This document shows positions 15,088-23,827 of a DNA stretch of 34,725 nucleotides, one piece after another (position 1 is the stretch's first letter; the number at the start of each line of letters is the position of its first letter). The stretch is from contig CASEAR010000128.1 in NCBI GenBank assembly GCA_949285835.1, forward strand, positions 1-34,725, written 5' to 3'. Source of the stretch: an uncultured Verrucomicrobiota bacterium. GTDB lineage: Bacteria > Verrucomicrobiota > Kiritimatiellia > RFP12 > UBA3636. A program made the translations under genes and the position numbers. The notes beneath the pieces are model-generated. The model was not told the origin of the DNA and did no database searches. It saw nothing but the letters and a program-made list of their open reading frames with translations.

Positions 15088-15145
15088 CGGAGGCCTGTGC
15101 GGCCCGCATCCGTTTTCGCTGCGGGGCAGGTTGTTTCTGTTTGCC

Positions 15146-16456
15146 ATGGACGAGGGTGTTCGCGCCAGGATTGATTCGATTCGCATACTGTTGGGATGGA
15201 TGGAGCATGGCTCGTTCCCCGACAGGATGATTGTATCCGTGCCTCAGCACAGGCGCGGGTTTGTGATGGATTTGGTGTACGCCACGGTGCGCAGCGCAAG
15301 GATGCTTTCCGAGATCGTCGATTCATATGTGTCGAGGGAACCGGACACGGCGGTTTCAGCCGGGCTGATGCTTGGTGCGTGTCAGATAATCAAAATGCCG
15401 GAGATTCCCGCGCATGCGGCGGTTCATGCCACGGTTGAGGCATGCAAATTTGCTGGGGCACGGAATTCAGCGGGATTTGTAAACGCGGTGCTTCGCAGGA
15501 TTGTGTCCGATGCGGACGCCATCGCCGGAAGGATTGCCTCGATGCCGCTGGCTGTGCGGGAGTCGCACTTGGACTGTCAGGTGGAGAGGTGGGTGTCCCG
15601 GTTCGGCGCTGAGACGGCGGAGGCGATTTGCGCATGGGACAACACGCCCGCGAGTGTCACGGTGCTTACCGTGCCTGGCGGTCCGTCCGCGGAGAAGCTG
15701 CGCGATATTTTTGCCGAAGCCGGGGTGAACGCCGAGGTGAGGAATGCCGGCGCTGTAGAATATCTTGTCGTGCCTCATGGCTCGGGAGTTCATGTTCTTC
15801 CGGGATTTGCGCAGGGGTGGTTTTCCGTGCAGGATCCGGCAACGGCGGCGGCGGTGGAGCTGCTGGATGTGCGGCCGGGTATGCGGGTGCTTGACGCCTG
15901 CGCCGCCCCTGGCGGCAAGTGCGTTCAGGCGGCTCTGAGACTCGCCGGAGATGGGTTCCTTGCGGCGATGGACTGCTGGAGCGACAGAGTGGAGATGCTT
16001 AGGGACACGGTGTCGCGGTTTAACCTGAACGGAATCGTGCATATTTTCAAAGGGGATGCGAAATCCGCATTGCTCAAAGAGCTCGGGGGCCGTCCTTTTG
16101 ACAGGATACTTATAGACGCGCCGTGCAGCAACACCGGTGTGCAGCGGCGCAGGGCGGATGCAAGATGGCGATTCAGTCCCGACAGATTGTCAGAGCTGGC
16201 TGAGACGCAGTCTCTTATTCTGGAGAATATGTCCGGCCTGCTTTCTTCTCAGGGCGGACGCATCGTGTACAGCACATGCAGTCTTGAGGAAGAGGAAAAT
16301 GGAGCGGTAGTCAGGAATTTCCTGTGCGGGCATCCCGAATTTGCGCTTTCGGATGAAAGATTTTCCATCCCTCCGATTTCAGGTACGGACGGCGCTTACG
16401 CGGCAGCGCTGGACAAGAGACAGGGGAATGCCTCCCGAGGAGCGGCGGCATGGTGA
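15146..16456 (+). CDS. rsmB: 16S rRNA (cytosine-C5) methyltransferase RsmB-like
   Basis: RsmB methylates C967 of 16S rRNA using S-adenosylmethionine. From ATG 15146 the product is 436 residues. The N-terminal part (about 1-150) has the NusB-like helical pattern (LGACQIIKMPEIPAHAAV, then SAGFVNAVLRRI). The Rossmann methyltransferase domain has DACAAPGGK (250-258), the DAPCSNTGVQRRR block (Cys327) and YSTCSLEEEEN (Cys378). These are the two cysteines used in Fmu/Sun-family catalysis. The start lies 58 bases after the barrel gene, with a weak ribosome site. The stop overlaps the hslO start region, so the two are coupled. RsmB is favoured over RsmF/NSUN by the NusB-like domain. Confidence 0.9.
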   Translation: MDEGVRARIDSIRILLGWMEHGSFPDRMIVSVPQHRRGFVMDLVYATVRSARMLSEIVDSYVSREPDTAVSAGLMLGACQIIKMPEIPAHAAVHATVEACKFAGARNSAGFVNAVLRRIVSDADAIAGRIASMPLAVRESHLDCQVERWVSRFGAETAEAICAWDNTPASVTVLTVPGGPSAEKLRDIFAEAGVNAEVRNAGAVEYLVVPHGSGVHVLPGFAQGWFSVQDPATAAAVELLDVRPGMRVLDACAAPGGKCVQAALRLAGDGFLAAMDCWSDRVEMLRDTVSRFNLNGIVHIFKGDAKSALLKELGGRPFDRILIDAPCSNTGVQRRRADARWRFSPDRLSELAETQSLILENMSGLLSSQGGRIVYSTCSLEEEENGAVVRNFLCGHPEFALSDERFSIPPISGTDGAYAAALDKRQGNASRGAAAW

Positions 16457-17376
16457 TGGTGCGGTCAAACGATTCGTGTGTTGAGGCGTTTTCGCCGTCT
16501 TCGCAGCTGCGGTTCTTATTTTCGGACGTGTCGTTCAGCGCCGCAGATATCTGTGAGCTTCACGGGTATTCTCCCGGAGCTGCGGTTGCGCTGGCGCGCA
16601 TGCTTGCGGGCGCTGCGCTTGCGGGCATCGACTATGCGGGTCTTGATGAGACTATCTGTCTGCATGCGGAGACCGGCGGCCCTCTCGGCGGGGTGCATGT
16701 GGAGATGGAAGGCACGGGGAAGCTGCGCGGTTACGTTTACAACGGCGGCGATCCCCGGGATGTAAGCCAGCTCTCGGGCGCGGAGAACTGCGACGGGTTC
16801 CTGTGGGGCGGGGACGGTTCTTCCGTGAGGTTTACCCGTCTGGATGCGGCAGGACATATAAGAGCGCAGATTTCGGCGGATATTTCCGAGCCGGGTCCGG
16901 AAGCGGTGCTGCTCTCCTTTTACAATGCGTCGCCGGCGGGGACGTCGCCGGTTGCCGTGGCGCTGTCTGCGGGACTGGATCCGAAGATGCGTTTGTGCTT
17001 TGCCAGGGGACTGGCGATGCAGCAGGCCTCGGATTCGGCGAAGGAAATATTTTCGAAGTTGTCGGGATATTTCAGGAGCGGCGCTGTGAGAGACCTTCTT
17101 GTGTCCGGGAGCACATCCGGTGTGTTCAGGCAGTTTTTCGGCATAGACGACATAATAACCGGGCCCACGCGGACCTTGCAGTTCGGGTGTGTATGCAGCA
17201 GGGAACTGGCTGAGAGGTCGTATTCTTCGAGAACGGCGGAAGAGCTCCGCGGAATGCTCAAGCCAGGCTTGGACGCAGTGTTCAAGTGTCATCTGTGCGG
17301 GAGGCATTATGTAATCCCGCGCGGCCGTATTGCAGAATTCGCGTCGGCGGCCGGTGCACGGGAGGCGGGCGCGTAG
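16450..17376 (+). CDS. hslO: Redox-regulated chaperone Hsp33
   Basis: Hsp33 is a cytosolic holdase switched on by oxidation. The 308-residue protein has the N-terminal dimer domain with the GPLGGVHVEMEG-type glycine block (77-88). The C-terminal redox zinc site is CVC (Cys247, Cys249) and CHLC (Cys280, Cys283), the canonical C-x-C...C-x2-C. GAGGAG at about 16437-16442 precedes ATG 16450, which overlaps the end of rsmB by seven bases. The gene ends 70 bases before the convergent histidine phosphatase gene. All four cysteines are intact, so redox control is expected. Confidence 0.94.
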   Translation: MVMVRSNDSCVEAFSPSSQLRFLFSDVSFSAADICELHGYSPGAAVALARMLAGAALAGIDYAGLDETICLHAETGGPLGGVHVEMEGTGKLRGYVYNGGDPRDVSQLSGAENCDGFLWGGDGSSVRFTRLDAAGHIRAQISADISEPGPEAVLLSFYNASPAGTSPVAVALSAGLDPKMRLCFARGLAMQQASDSAKEIFSKLSGYFRSGAVRDLLVSGSTSGVFRQFFGIDDIITGPTRTLQFGCVCSRELAERSYSSRTAEELRGMLKPGLDAVFKCHLCGRHYVIPRGRIAEFASAAGAREAGA

Positions 17377-17382
17377 ACTACG

Positions 17383-17396
17383 CCGCAGCGTTGCGG
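17383..17396. terminator. Weak hairpin between convergent hslO and phosphatase genes
   Basis: CCGCA (17383-17387) pairs with TGCGG (17392-17396) around a GCGT loop, followed by TATTCTT. It lies between the two convergent stop codons. The stem is short, so this is only a possible terminator. Confidence 0.3.
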
Positions 17397-17445
17397 TATT
17401 CTTCATTCGCGGCGGCGGAACGCGTGGTTCAATTCCGGCTGGCGG

Positions 17446-18189
17446 TTACTGGTAGTATGTGCTGTGGAAGTCCGTTTTGTCAGGGACGCAGTAAGCAGCC
17501 GTCCAGAGGCCTTGTCTGTCCTGCAGAAACACTGCCGAGTGAAGGAATCCGACCCAGTTGTCGGGGGTTATGTGCCGTATGCCCAGACCGTTCAGGGCGG
17601 CGGCGATAAAGACATCGTGGGTGACGAGGACGGCGTTGCGGGTTCCGAAGTCGTGAGCAGTCAGCCACCGGAAGAAAATTCTCGATCCCTTTCCGATCGG
17701 CGTATATCCGCAGCATCCGCCGCCGTTCAGCCACATATCGGCCACTTCAGACGATGAATGCGTGAAGTAATGTTTGTGCACGCGCTCGGCGTCGAGGGTG
17801 TATACGCCGTACATCCCGGCCTCTTCCGTGATTTGTATCCGTGTGACGTCCTCACCGACGGCACGGGCCAGAATTTGGGCGGTGAGGATGGTCCGGCGCA
17901 TCGGCGAGGCGGCGAAAGAGAGATCCGGTAGGGAGGCAAGCTTCTTTCCGCACAACTCCGCATCCTTCTCTCCCTGCTCCGTGAGCGGGAGAGAGTGTCC
18001 GGAAGTGGCGTCTGTTGGATTAAGCGGAGGACGCTGCGCGTGACGCATTGCGAGGATGCACCGGGTGTAGCCCGAATTCTCCATCAGGGATGGAAGCTCT
18101 TCGTATTCGAACACTTCATCGGAAATCTGCGGCTCCCGAACGTCGTCCGGGAAGTCCAGATACATTTTGTATCCAAGATCGTTTGTCAT
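17446..18189 (-). CDS. Histidine phosphatase superfamily protein (phosphoglycerate mutase-like)
   Basis: The protein carries the superfamily's RH motif as LAMRHAQRP. The later catalytic segments are SPMRRTILTAQILA (the second Arg/His block) and VLVTHDVFIAAAL, with the second catalytic His. These fit the branch that acts on small phosphate esters or phosphoproteins. I prefer ATG 18189 (247 residues); GTG 18246 and ATG 18165 are alternatives, and none has a clear ribosome-binding site. A small phosphate-loop change (HAQ rather than HGE/HGQ) sits next to the catalytic His. It follows the secreted protein gene at short distance in the same direction. The substrate is unknown. Confidence 0.85.
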   Translation of the reverse strand: MTNDLGYKMYLDFPDDVREPQISDEVFEYEELPSLMENSGYTRCILAMRHAQRPPLNPTDATSGHSLPLTEQGEKDAELCGKKLASLPDLSFAASPMRRTILTAQILARAVGEDVTRIQITEEAGMYGVYTLDAERVHKHYFTHSSSEVADMWLNGGGCCGYTPIGKGSRIFFRWLTAHDFGTRNAVLVTHDVFIAAALNGLGIRHITPDNWVGFLHSAVFLQDRQGLWTAAYCVPDKTDFHSTYYQ

Positions 18190-18266
18190 GTCTGTGTGCT
18201 TGCGATTGCTGACGGCGTTTGTACATGCGCACTTCGCCGTCGTCACCCGCAGTTTGGCGGGAGCCG

Positions 18267-19307
18267 TTAGCTGCCGCCGTCTGCGGGGCTGTTTCTCGTG
18301 CTTTCCTGAGAGTTTTCGACCTCCTGATCGCGGGAGCTGTCGTGGTAGGGCGCAGCTCCGGTATCAAACCCGGCTTTGGAGAGGATTTTCGCTTCTTCCT
18401 CTGTAAGTTCAATCCGGATATTGTCATCGGTTTCTCCGGATATGATTGAGTCTATGATTGCCCGTCTGTTTATTTTTTCAATGAGTTCGTCTTCGGCCTT
18501 GACGATCATCTCCGTTTCCCGGCCGATGTCCTTCTGTTCTGAATCCTTTTTCGCCTTTTCTTCGCGAAGTCTTCTTTCTTCCTCCGCGGCGGCTCGGTTC
18601 GCTTCCGTTCTCAGCCTGTGAAGTTCACGGAATGATATGCGTTCGGTGCCGTCCTGATTCTTCACTGTCGCCGCTTTCACCAGTTCGTCTGAAATGCCGG
18701 GGTTTTGGGCAAGAATACGGGCAGACTCGTGTTCTACAGTATCGGATACGGCGGTTTTTTTCGGTGTTTGGGCCCGGCTGTCCGGTGTGAGGATAAATCG
18801 CGGGTCGTTTCTGTAGACGTCCATCACTGCGAGACGGCCGCTGTACGGGTTTACCGAAAGATTTGTGGCCTGGCCAGAGGCGAAAGACATATGCACGGAT
18901 TCTGTGATGCCGCTGGAGGATAGCAGCACGGACGAGGAGTCCGGGTCAACCTCAAGGAGGGTGTATCCGCCCAGTGTCTGCCCTCTTTTCAGGATGAACG
19001 ACCTGCCGGAAGCTTTATCGAGAAAGCCCGCAGCCGGTTCTCCTCCGAACGATGTGATGGCCTTCAGCTGAACCATTGATGCGAGTTTCTTTTCGGCTTC
19101 CGCGGACACTTCCGGGGCGGCCTGCGCCTGTTCTTCCGCCGCAAGTGGGCACTGTGGAAGTTTTCCGAACGGAGCCCGCTCGAGGATTGACTGGTACTTG
19201 CCGACGTCGGCGTCGTCGGTTTGTGCATGGCAGGAGACGGCTGAAATGAAGGCTGCCGCTATTCCGGCAAGTATTCTGGATGGATGTTCTGCGGTGTGTT
19301 TTGACAT
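18267..19307 (-). CDS. Secreted or membrane-linked protein with GspC/PilP-like beta domain and coiled coil
   Basis: From ATG 19307 (346 residues), residues about 10-29 are hydrophobic and end in SCHAQ, a likely signal peptide. The segment YTLLEVDPDSSSVLLSSSG (about 124-142) sits after a GQTLGG turn. This resembles the GspC/PilP homology domain of type II secretion and pilus systems, with its 'G-x-x-V-x-L-x-x-G' hairpins. Residues about 225-290 are rich in Arg/Glu/Lys/Ala and should form a coiled coil; the C-terminus is polar. No secretin or pilin genes are in the window. The likeness to GspC/PilP is visual only, so treat the role as unknown. Confidence 0.5.
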   Translation of the reverse strand: MSKHTAEHPSRILAGIAAAFISAVSCHAQTDDADVGKYQSILERAPFGKLPQCPLAAEEQAQAAPEVSAEAEKKLASMVQLKAITSFGGEPAAGFLDKASGRSFILKRGQTLGGYTLLEVDPDSSSVLLSSSGITESVHMSFASGQATNLSVNPYSGRLAVMDVYRNDPRFILTPDSRAQTPKKTAVSDTVEHESARILAQNPGISDELVKAATVKNQDGTERISFRELHRLRTEANRAAAEEERRLREEKAKKDSEQKDIGRETEMIVKAEDELIEKINRRAIIDSIISGETDDNIRIELTEEEAKILSKAGFDTGAAPYHDSSRDQEVENSQESTRNSPADGGS

Positions 19308-19345
19308 TACGTTGCAGTGCGCTGAATGCCGTACAGCCCGCGATT

Positions 19346-20185
19346 CTACTTGATGGAGTAGCGCGTGGCCTTGGCAAGGGCCTTCCACAATTCGTCTTTT
19401 GTGTTGGCTTCGAGCGCGTTCCGTCTGTTTGTTTCTTTGGTGAAGGAGTCGGCGAGACCCGCAAGGAGCTTCAGGTAGAACATGCTTACGGCGGTGGGTA
19501 TTGTGGAGAAAAATATGAAGTGCGCAGGGCCTGTGGATGCTCCACGGAACTCGATGCCCTTGCGGCTTACGGCGAATGCCATGGCGAGGCCACCGCCTTC
19601 AATTCCGCGCACGTGCGGGAACGCGATGCCGTGACCAATCCCGGTTCCGTATATGGACTCGCGTTCGATAGCGGCGTCAGCAAGTTTTTTGGCGTCGTCA
19701 ACGAAGTTTTCATCCTGCATAAGCTGCGTGAGCTGAAGAATGGCGTCTTCCACGGTGGATGCCTGCATGTCGGGTATCATGAGTCCGGATGATGAAAATC
19801 TGGCAATGCCGGCCTTCCTGTCTCCGGTGGAGCGTTTGGGGCGTTCAGCCACCCATTTTGCCCCGCTGGGGTCGTAGAGTATTCTGGCACAGCTGGGGCA
19901 GGCGTTGATTTCCTGACACTGCTTTACGGACTGTACCTGCGACACGGCCAGCTTCATTCCGCACATGGAACATGTGCCAGCGTGCATGGGCGCCATGACA
20001 ATGTGGTCTTTTTTGTAAAGCCGGTCGTAGATGGCTTTAATTTCCGGCAGCAGCGAGTCCATAAGCGCGTTTATGTTGGCGCTGAGCGCCGAAAGATCGG
20101 CCCCGGAGCCTCTGATGGATCTCTGTTCGTCTCTTATTAAGGTGAGTTCCTGCAGCTGCAGGATGTGGTTTATGATGCTGCGCAT
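19346..20185 (-). CDS. Zinc-ribbon and PTS EIIA (PtsN-like) fusion protein
   Basis: The 279-residue protein has three parts. Residues 1-60 form a helical, coiled-coil-like N-terminus. A C4-type zinc ribbon follows, with Cys72-x2-Cys75 and Cys96-x2-Cys99; Cys90 is extra. Residues about 130-279 form an EIIA type 2 domain of the mannitol/fructose/PtsN class, with the phosphoacceptor in GIGHGIAFPH (His191). The family end, RRNALEANTKDELWKAL, is present. The helical-plus-ribbon half resembles the DUF164/CdsZ group. No sugar transport EIIB or EIIC domain is attached, so a regulatory role via HPr (HPr gene at 5042) is likely. The next gene downstream follows after 38 bases. Confidence 0.85.
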   Translation of the reverse strand: MRSIINHILQLQELTLIRDEQRSIRGSGADLSALSANINALMDSLLPEIKAIYDRLYKKDHIVMAPMHAGTCSMCGMKLAVSQVQSVKQCQEINACPSCARILYDPSGAKWVAERPKRSTGDRKAGIARFSSSGLMIPDMQASTVEDAILQLTQLMQDENFVDDAKKLADAAIERESIYGTGIGHGIAFPHVRGIEGGGLAMAFAVSRKGIEFRGASTGPAHFIFFSTIPTAVSMFYLKLLAGLADSFTKETNRRNALEANTKDELWKALAKATRYSIK

Positions 20186-20290
20186 TTGGATGTTGCCTTT
20201 CGATGTGTGTCCCGACTCGGCCGGGAGTATGAAAATTCCGTTCCGGAGGAGTCATGCATATGGCGCCGAAGCTTTGCTGCCGGGTTCTTT

Positions 20291-21283
20291 TTACATGCCG
20301 GCAAGGATGCCGTCTATTTCGGCGAGTTCTTCAGGAGAAAGCGGTTCTGCGTTTGCCGCCGCGATATTCTCAAGCACCTGTTCCGGCCGGCTGGCGCCTA
20401 TGAGGGCAGAAGTTACGCGGTTGTCGCGCAGCACCCATGTCAGAGACATCTGTGCGAGCGTCTGACCGCGGCCGGAGGCAATTCTGTCGAGGCGGCGCAG
20501 GCCTGCAAGGACATTTTCAGTCAGTCTGTCCCTGCCGAGCTCGCCGTGTGCGATTCTTGAATCCGATGGTATCCCGGAAAGGTATCTGGAAGTGAGCAGA
20601 CCCTGGGCGAGGGGGCAGAACGCGATCATGCCCATGCCGGAATCGTGTATTGCTCCGATCACCCCCGTTGTTTCCGGGGCTCTGTTCATCATGCTGTAGG
20701 ACGGCTGGTGTATAAGACAGCGTACGCCCATGGAACGGAGGATTTCAGCCGCCTTCAGCGTATTTTCTGCATCGTATGACGAAATCCCGGCGTACAGCGC
20801 CTTGCCGCTGTGAACGGCGGACGCGAGCGCGCCCATGGTTTCCTCGAGCGGCGTGCCGGGGTCGAATCTGTGCGAATAAAAGATGTCCACGTAATCGATC
20901 CCCATGCGCTTCAGGCTGGCATCCAGCGAAGATATCAGATATTTTCTTGAACCCCATTCTCCGTAGGGGCCTGGCTGCATACGGTATCCCGCCTTTGTGG
21001 AAATGACAATTTCGTCTCTGTACACGCCGATAGCGTCACGGAGTATTTTTCCGAACGTGGCTTCCGCGCTTCCTGGCGGCGGGCCGTAGTTGTTTGCAAG
21101 ATCAAAATGCGTTATTCCGTTGTCAAAAGCGGTCCTTACGATGGCTTCGGCCTGTTCGTATGGGCGGCCGTAACCGAAGTTGTGCCACATTCCGAGCGAA
21201 ATCACCGGCAGGAAGAGGCCGGAGTCGCCGCAGCGGCGATATTTCATTGTGTCATAACGGGTGGGAGCGGCAGTGTAAGACAT
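20291..21283 (-). CDS. Aldo/keto reductase, YghZ-like
   Basis: This 330-residue protein belongs to the aldo/keto reductase superfamily with NADPH as likely cofactor. The catalytic tetrad is Asp61 and Tyr66 in HFDLANNYGPPPGSAE, Lys97 in ISTKAGY and His138 in IFYSHRFDP. The last part has ALIGASRPEQVLENIAA, the nicotinamide-binding block. It is closest by eye to E. coli YghZ (glyceraldehyde/methylglyoxal reductase). ATG 21283 follows GGAGAG; ATG 21247 is an alternative start. It leads a minus-strand run with the EIIA fusion, 105 bases away. The physiological substrate is unknown. Confidence 0.9.
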   Translation of the reverse strand: MSYTAAPTRYDTMKYRRCGDSGLFLPVISLGMWHNFGYGRPYEQAEAIVRTAFDNGITHFDLANNYGPPPGSAEATFGKILRDAIGVYRDEIVISTKAGYRMQPGPYGEWGSRKYLISSLDASLKRMGIDYVDIFYSHRFDPGTPLEETMGALASAVHSGKALYAGISSYDAENTLKAAEILRSMGVRCLIHQPSYSMMNRAPETTGVIGAIHDSGMGMIAFCPLAQGLLTSRYLSGIPSDSRIAHGELGRDRLTENVLAGLRRLDRIASGRGQTLAQMSLTWVLRDNRVTSALIGASRPEQVLENIAAANAEPLSPEELAEIDGILAGM

Positions 21284-22356
21284 CAGAACTCTCCATTATT
21301 CAATGCACGGGCTGTCGTCAGCTCTGCAGTGCGGCATCCATGCTACACGTTTTGTTACGGGAATGCAAGCGGGAACAGCGCCGCAGAGCCTTATTTTTGC
21401 AAATGGGGTCGGAAGTGCCCATGCACCGATGCAGTATGCGAGCCGCCGCGGTGTGTGTGCGAAGGCGGTGCGAAAGCTTGCGTCTGAAAAGTTCCTCCGC
21501 CGGAGGGAGCAATGAAGCTGACGTGCGAGTGCGCAAGCGCGGGAAAGAAATATGCAGGAGGGCCTTCTCCGCATTTTTTCGCATGCGGACGCGGTATGGG
21601 TGCGGCGGTGCTTTGCTTTACCTGTCCGGCGGTGCGCGTGGATGCTGTAGAGCGCTACGGTTCAGCTGTCCCGGTAGGCGTATTGCGTGCGAGTGTGTTT
21701 ACTACGGTGCGGTACTTGCCGCCGGCAAATACAGGTGCTTTGGTTTGTTGTGCGCGCATATGACGCATGGGTCTCGTGGAGGGATTAACAGGCAGAGGTT
21801 CTGGCCTCCGGATGCGCGCGTGCGGTGCGAAAATATTACGAATGGTTATACCTTCCTTTCGCGTGAGGATCTGGCCGAATGCGGTTCGTGTGCGCGTATT
21901 CGCACGTTGTGGTGTCCGGCGGGACAGGGCGCACGATGACGCGAGACCGTCCGGCGCGTGCATATGACGCATGCGAGGATAGTGCGCGTAATCCCGTTCG
22001 AGCAGGAAAACTGGTTTCCTTGGGCGAAGGTTCGCGCAAAATCTGGATTTTCGGAGGGAAGCTTCCGAAGCGGCGTTTCCCATGTCTGCTGCGGAACAAT
22101 CGTACAATCCTGTCGATTTTTCGAGCCGGTTGCGCCTGTATTCTTGACATTATTTTTCGTCTGTAGCAGAATACCCAGACACAGGGTTTCACGGAATGTT
22201 TTTGCACGGCGGGACGGCTCCGCCGCGGTTTATACGGCGGCGGTTTGTGCCGGCGGGCGGTTTACGTTGCGTGGAGACCTCTGGCGGTGTGGTTGTCCGT
22301 GAGCAGGCGGCTGTTGCGGCTGTCGGCGCGGACGTTATTGTACGAGGTCTTATCTT
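21284..22356. other. About 1.07 kb without a convincing gene
   Basis: Several short frames cross this stretch, but none has a recognisable domain and their composition is Cys- and Arg-rich, as expected of random GC-rich frames. One (ATG 21512 after CGGAGGGAG, 83 codons, several Cys) has a fair ribosome site but no family match. CCTCCGCCGGAGG (21494-21506) is an odd palindrome that holds that site. The 13-mer CATATGACGCATG is found at 21757-21769 and 21961-21973. The right end carries a promoter for the TPR gene. Confidence 0.55.
22144..22172 (+). promoter_or_regulatory. Sigma70-type promoter for the TPR gene
   Basis: TTGACA at 22144-22149 is a perfect -35. Seventeen bases later, CAGAAT (22167-22172) is an acceptable -10 with four of six matches. 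A transcript from here would have a leader of about 180 bases before the TPR start at 22357. Confidence 0.5.
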
Positions 22357-23817
22357 ATGGCAGACACAGAAGTTTCAGAAGTTTCGGAAGAGGTTTCCGG
22401 CGCGCATTCCCAGACTCCGGTAGTGATCCCGCAGAATGTCAGGAATCTGCATAACAAGGCGCTGGCGGCTTTGGAGCGTAACAATACGGATATAGCGATG
22501 GAGCTATTCACCAAATGCATACAGATTTGTCCGCAGTTCATAGCTGCCCGTAGAAATTTGAGGCTTGCGGAAATCGCTAAGTTCAAGATGTCGCACTCCG
22601 GTAAGGAGGGGATTGTTCACAAGCTGTCTACGGTTGCGGGATTGTTCAAGATGCTGAAGGTCAAGTCTCTTGTAAAGTCCGGAAAAATGGCGGAGGCCGT
22701 GATGACTGCGGAAGAGCTTCTGAGCATGGATCCGCTGAATCTGAATTTCCTCAAAGTGTTTGGCGAAGCGGCGGTGGCTGCCGGCATCGGCGACGCCGCG
22801 GTGATGTCGATGACGCTGGCGCGCGAGCATCTGCCGTCGTCCAATATCCAGATAGTGGAGCTCTTGGGCCGTTTGCATTTTGCGATGAAAGACTATGCCA
22901 AGGCTGGCGAATATCTGGAAAAGGTCGCGAAGTTCAAGCCGTCCAGCGTTGAGATCGCCAAAATGCTCAAGGACAGTGAGACTCTCGCAACGTTGAATTC
23001 CGGATGGGAGGACTCCGAGAAGAAGTCGGACTGGCGCGGCGCGCTGGCCAGCCAGGAGGAGGCGGAAAAGCTCGAGCGGGAGAACAAGAGCGTTAAGACG
23101 GAGTCGGATGCGGAGTCTCTCATAGAGGACGCGCGCAAGAAGATCGAGGCAGAGCCCAGAAATATGAACTACTACTTTTCGCTTGCAGGCCTTCTTGTGC
23201 AGCAGCGCAGGTATGATGAGGCTCTGGAGGTATTCGGACAGGCACGCCAGTTCGCTCCTGCCGACCCGGAACTCGATAGGCGTACCTCATCGGTCATGCT
23301 CGACAAATTTGATTACGAGATCGATGAACTGCGGAAGTCCGGCAACGAAGAAGCCGCGGCGGCCAAGGCCACGGAGCGTGCCCAGTTTGAGTTTGATGAT
23401 ATCGCCGCGCGCGTCGGCCGGTACCCGAACGATACCCACCTGCGTTACGAACTCGGCCTGCAGTACTACAAGAACGGGTACTGGAACGAAGCGATCGAAC
23501 AGCTTCAGCTTGCGCAGAAAAACCCGAAGGACCGGGTTTCCGCCCTGTATCACCTTGCTCTGTGCTTCCGTGAGAAGGGGCAGCTTGATATGGCTGTTGC
23601 TCAGCTGGATCAGGCAGTGGAACTGCTTCCGTCAATGAATGCCGAAAAACTCGACATCTACTACCTCATGGGCGTTATCTCGGAGGAGGAAGGGAAGATC
23701 GACGACGCGGCCAAGTACTTCAAGGAGATTTACCGTGTCGATGTGCGCTACCGCGATATTTCTGACCGTATTGACCGTATCTACGCGGCGCAGAAAAAAG
23801 CTCAGCAGCAATCCTGA
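22357..23817 (+). CDS. Tetratricopeptide-repeat protein, function unknown
   Basis: The 486-residue protein has no signal peptide and should be cytosolic or membrane-associated. TPR-type helix pairs are visible at about 29-70 (LHNKALAALERNNTDIAMELF), 165-200 (GRLHFAMKDYAKAGEYLEKV), 266-300 (NYYFSLAGLLVQQRRYDEAL) and 366-470 (several units ending YYLMGVISEEEGKIDDAA). The middle (about 210-255) is highly charged and may be a linker or coiled coil. A LysM lipoprotein follows ten bases after the stop, so the pair may act together at the envelope. The short TPR units are clear; the partner is not. Confidence 0.85.
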   Translation: MADTEVSEVSEEVSGAHSQTPVVIPQNVRNLHNKALAALERNNTDIAMELFTKCIQICPQFIAARRNLRLAEIAKFKMSHSGKEGIVHKLSTVAGLFKMLKVKSLVKSGKMAEAVMTAEELLSMDPLNLNFLKVFGEAAVAAGIGDAAVMSMTLAREHLPSSNIQIVELLGRLHFAMKDYAKAGEYLEKVAKFKPSSVEIAKMLKDSETLATLNSGWEDSEKKSDWRGALASQEEAEKLERENKSVKTESDAESLIEDARKKIEAEPRNMNYYFSLAGLLVQQRRYDEALEVFGQARQFAPADPELDRRTSSVMLDKFDYEIDELRKSGNEEAAAAKATERAQFEFDDIAARVGRYPNDTHLRYELGLQYYKNGYWNEAIEQLQLAQKNPKDRVSALYHLALCFREKGQLDMAVAQLDQAVELLPSMNAEKLDIYYLMGVISEEEGKIDDAAKYFKEIYRVDVRYRDISDRIDRIYAAQKKAQQQS

Positions 23818-23827
23818 CGGAGGGAAA

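Noticed and set aside
21990..22060. Possible tRNA, suggested by a GTTCGAGC string
   Set aside because: No acceptor stem or anticodon arm could be drawn around it.
21655..22107. Minus-strand 150-codon frame in the large gap
   Set aside because: No recognisable domain, poor start context, and competing frames on the same DNA of similar quality.
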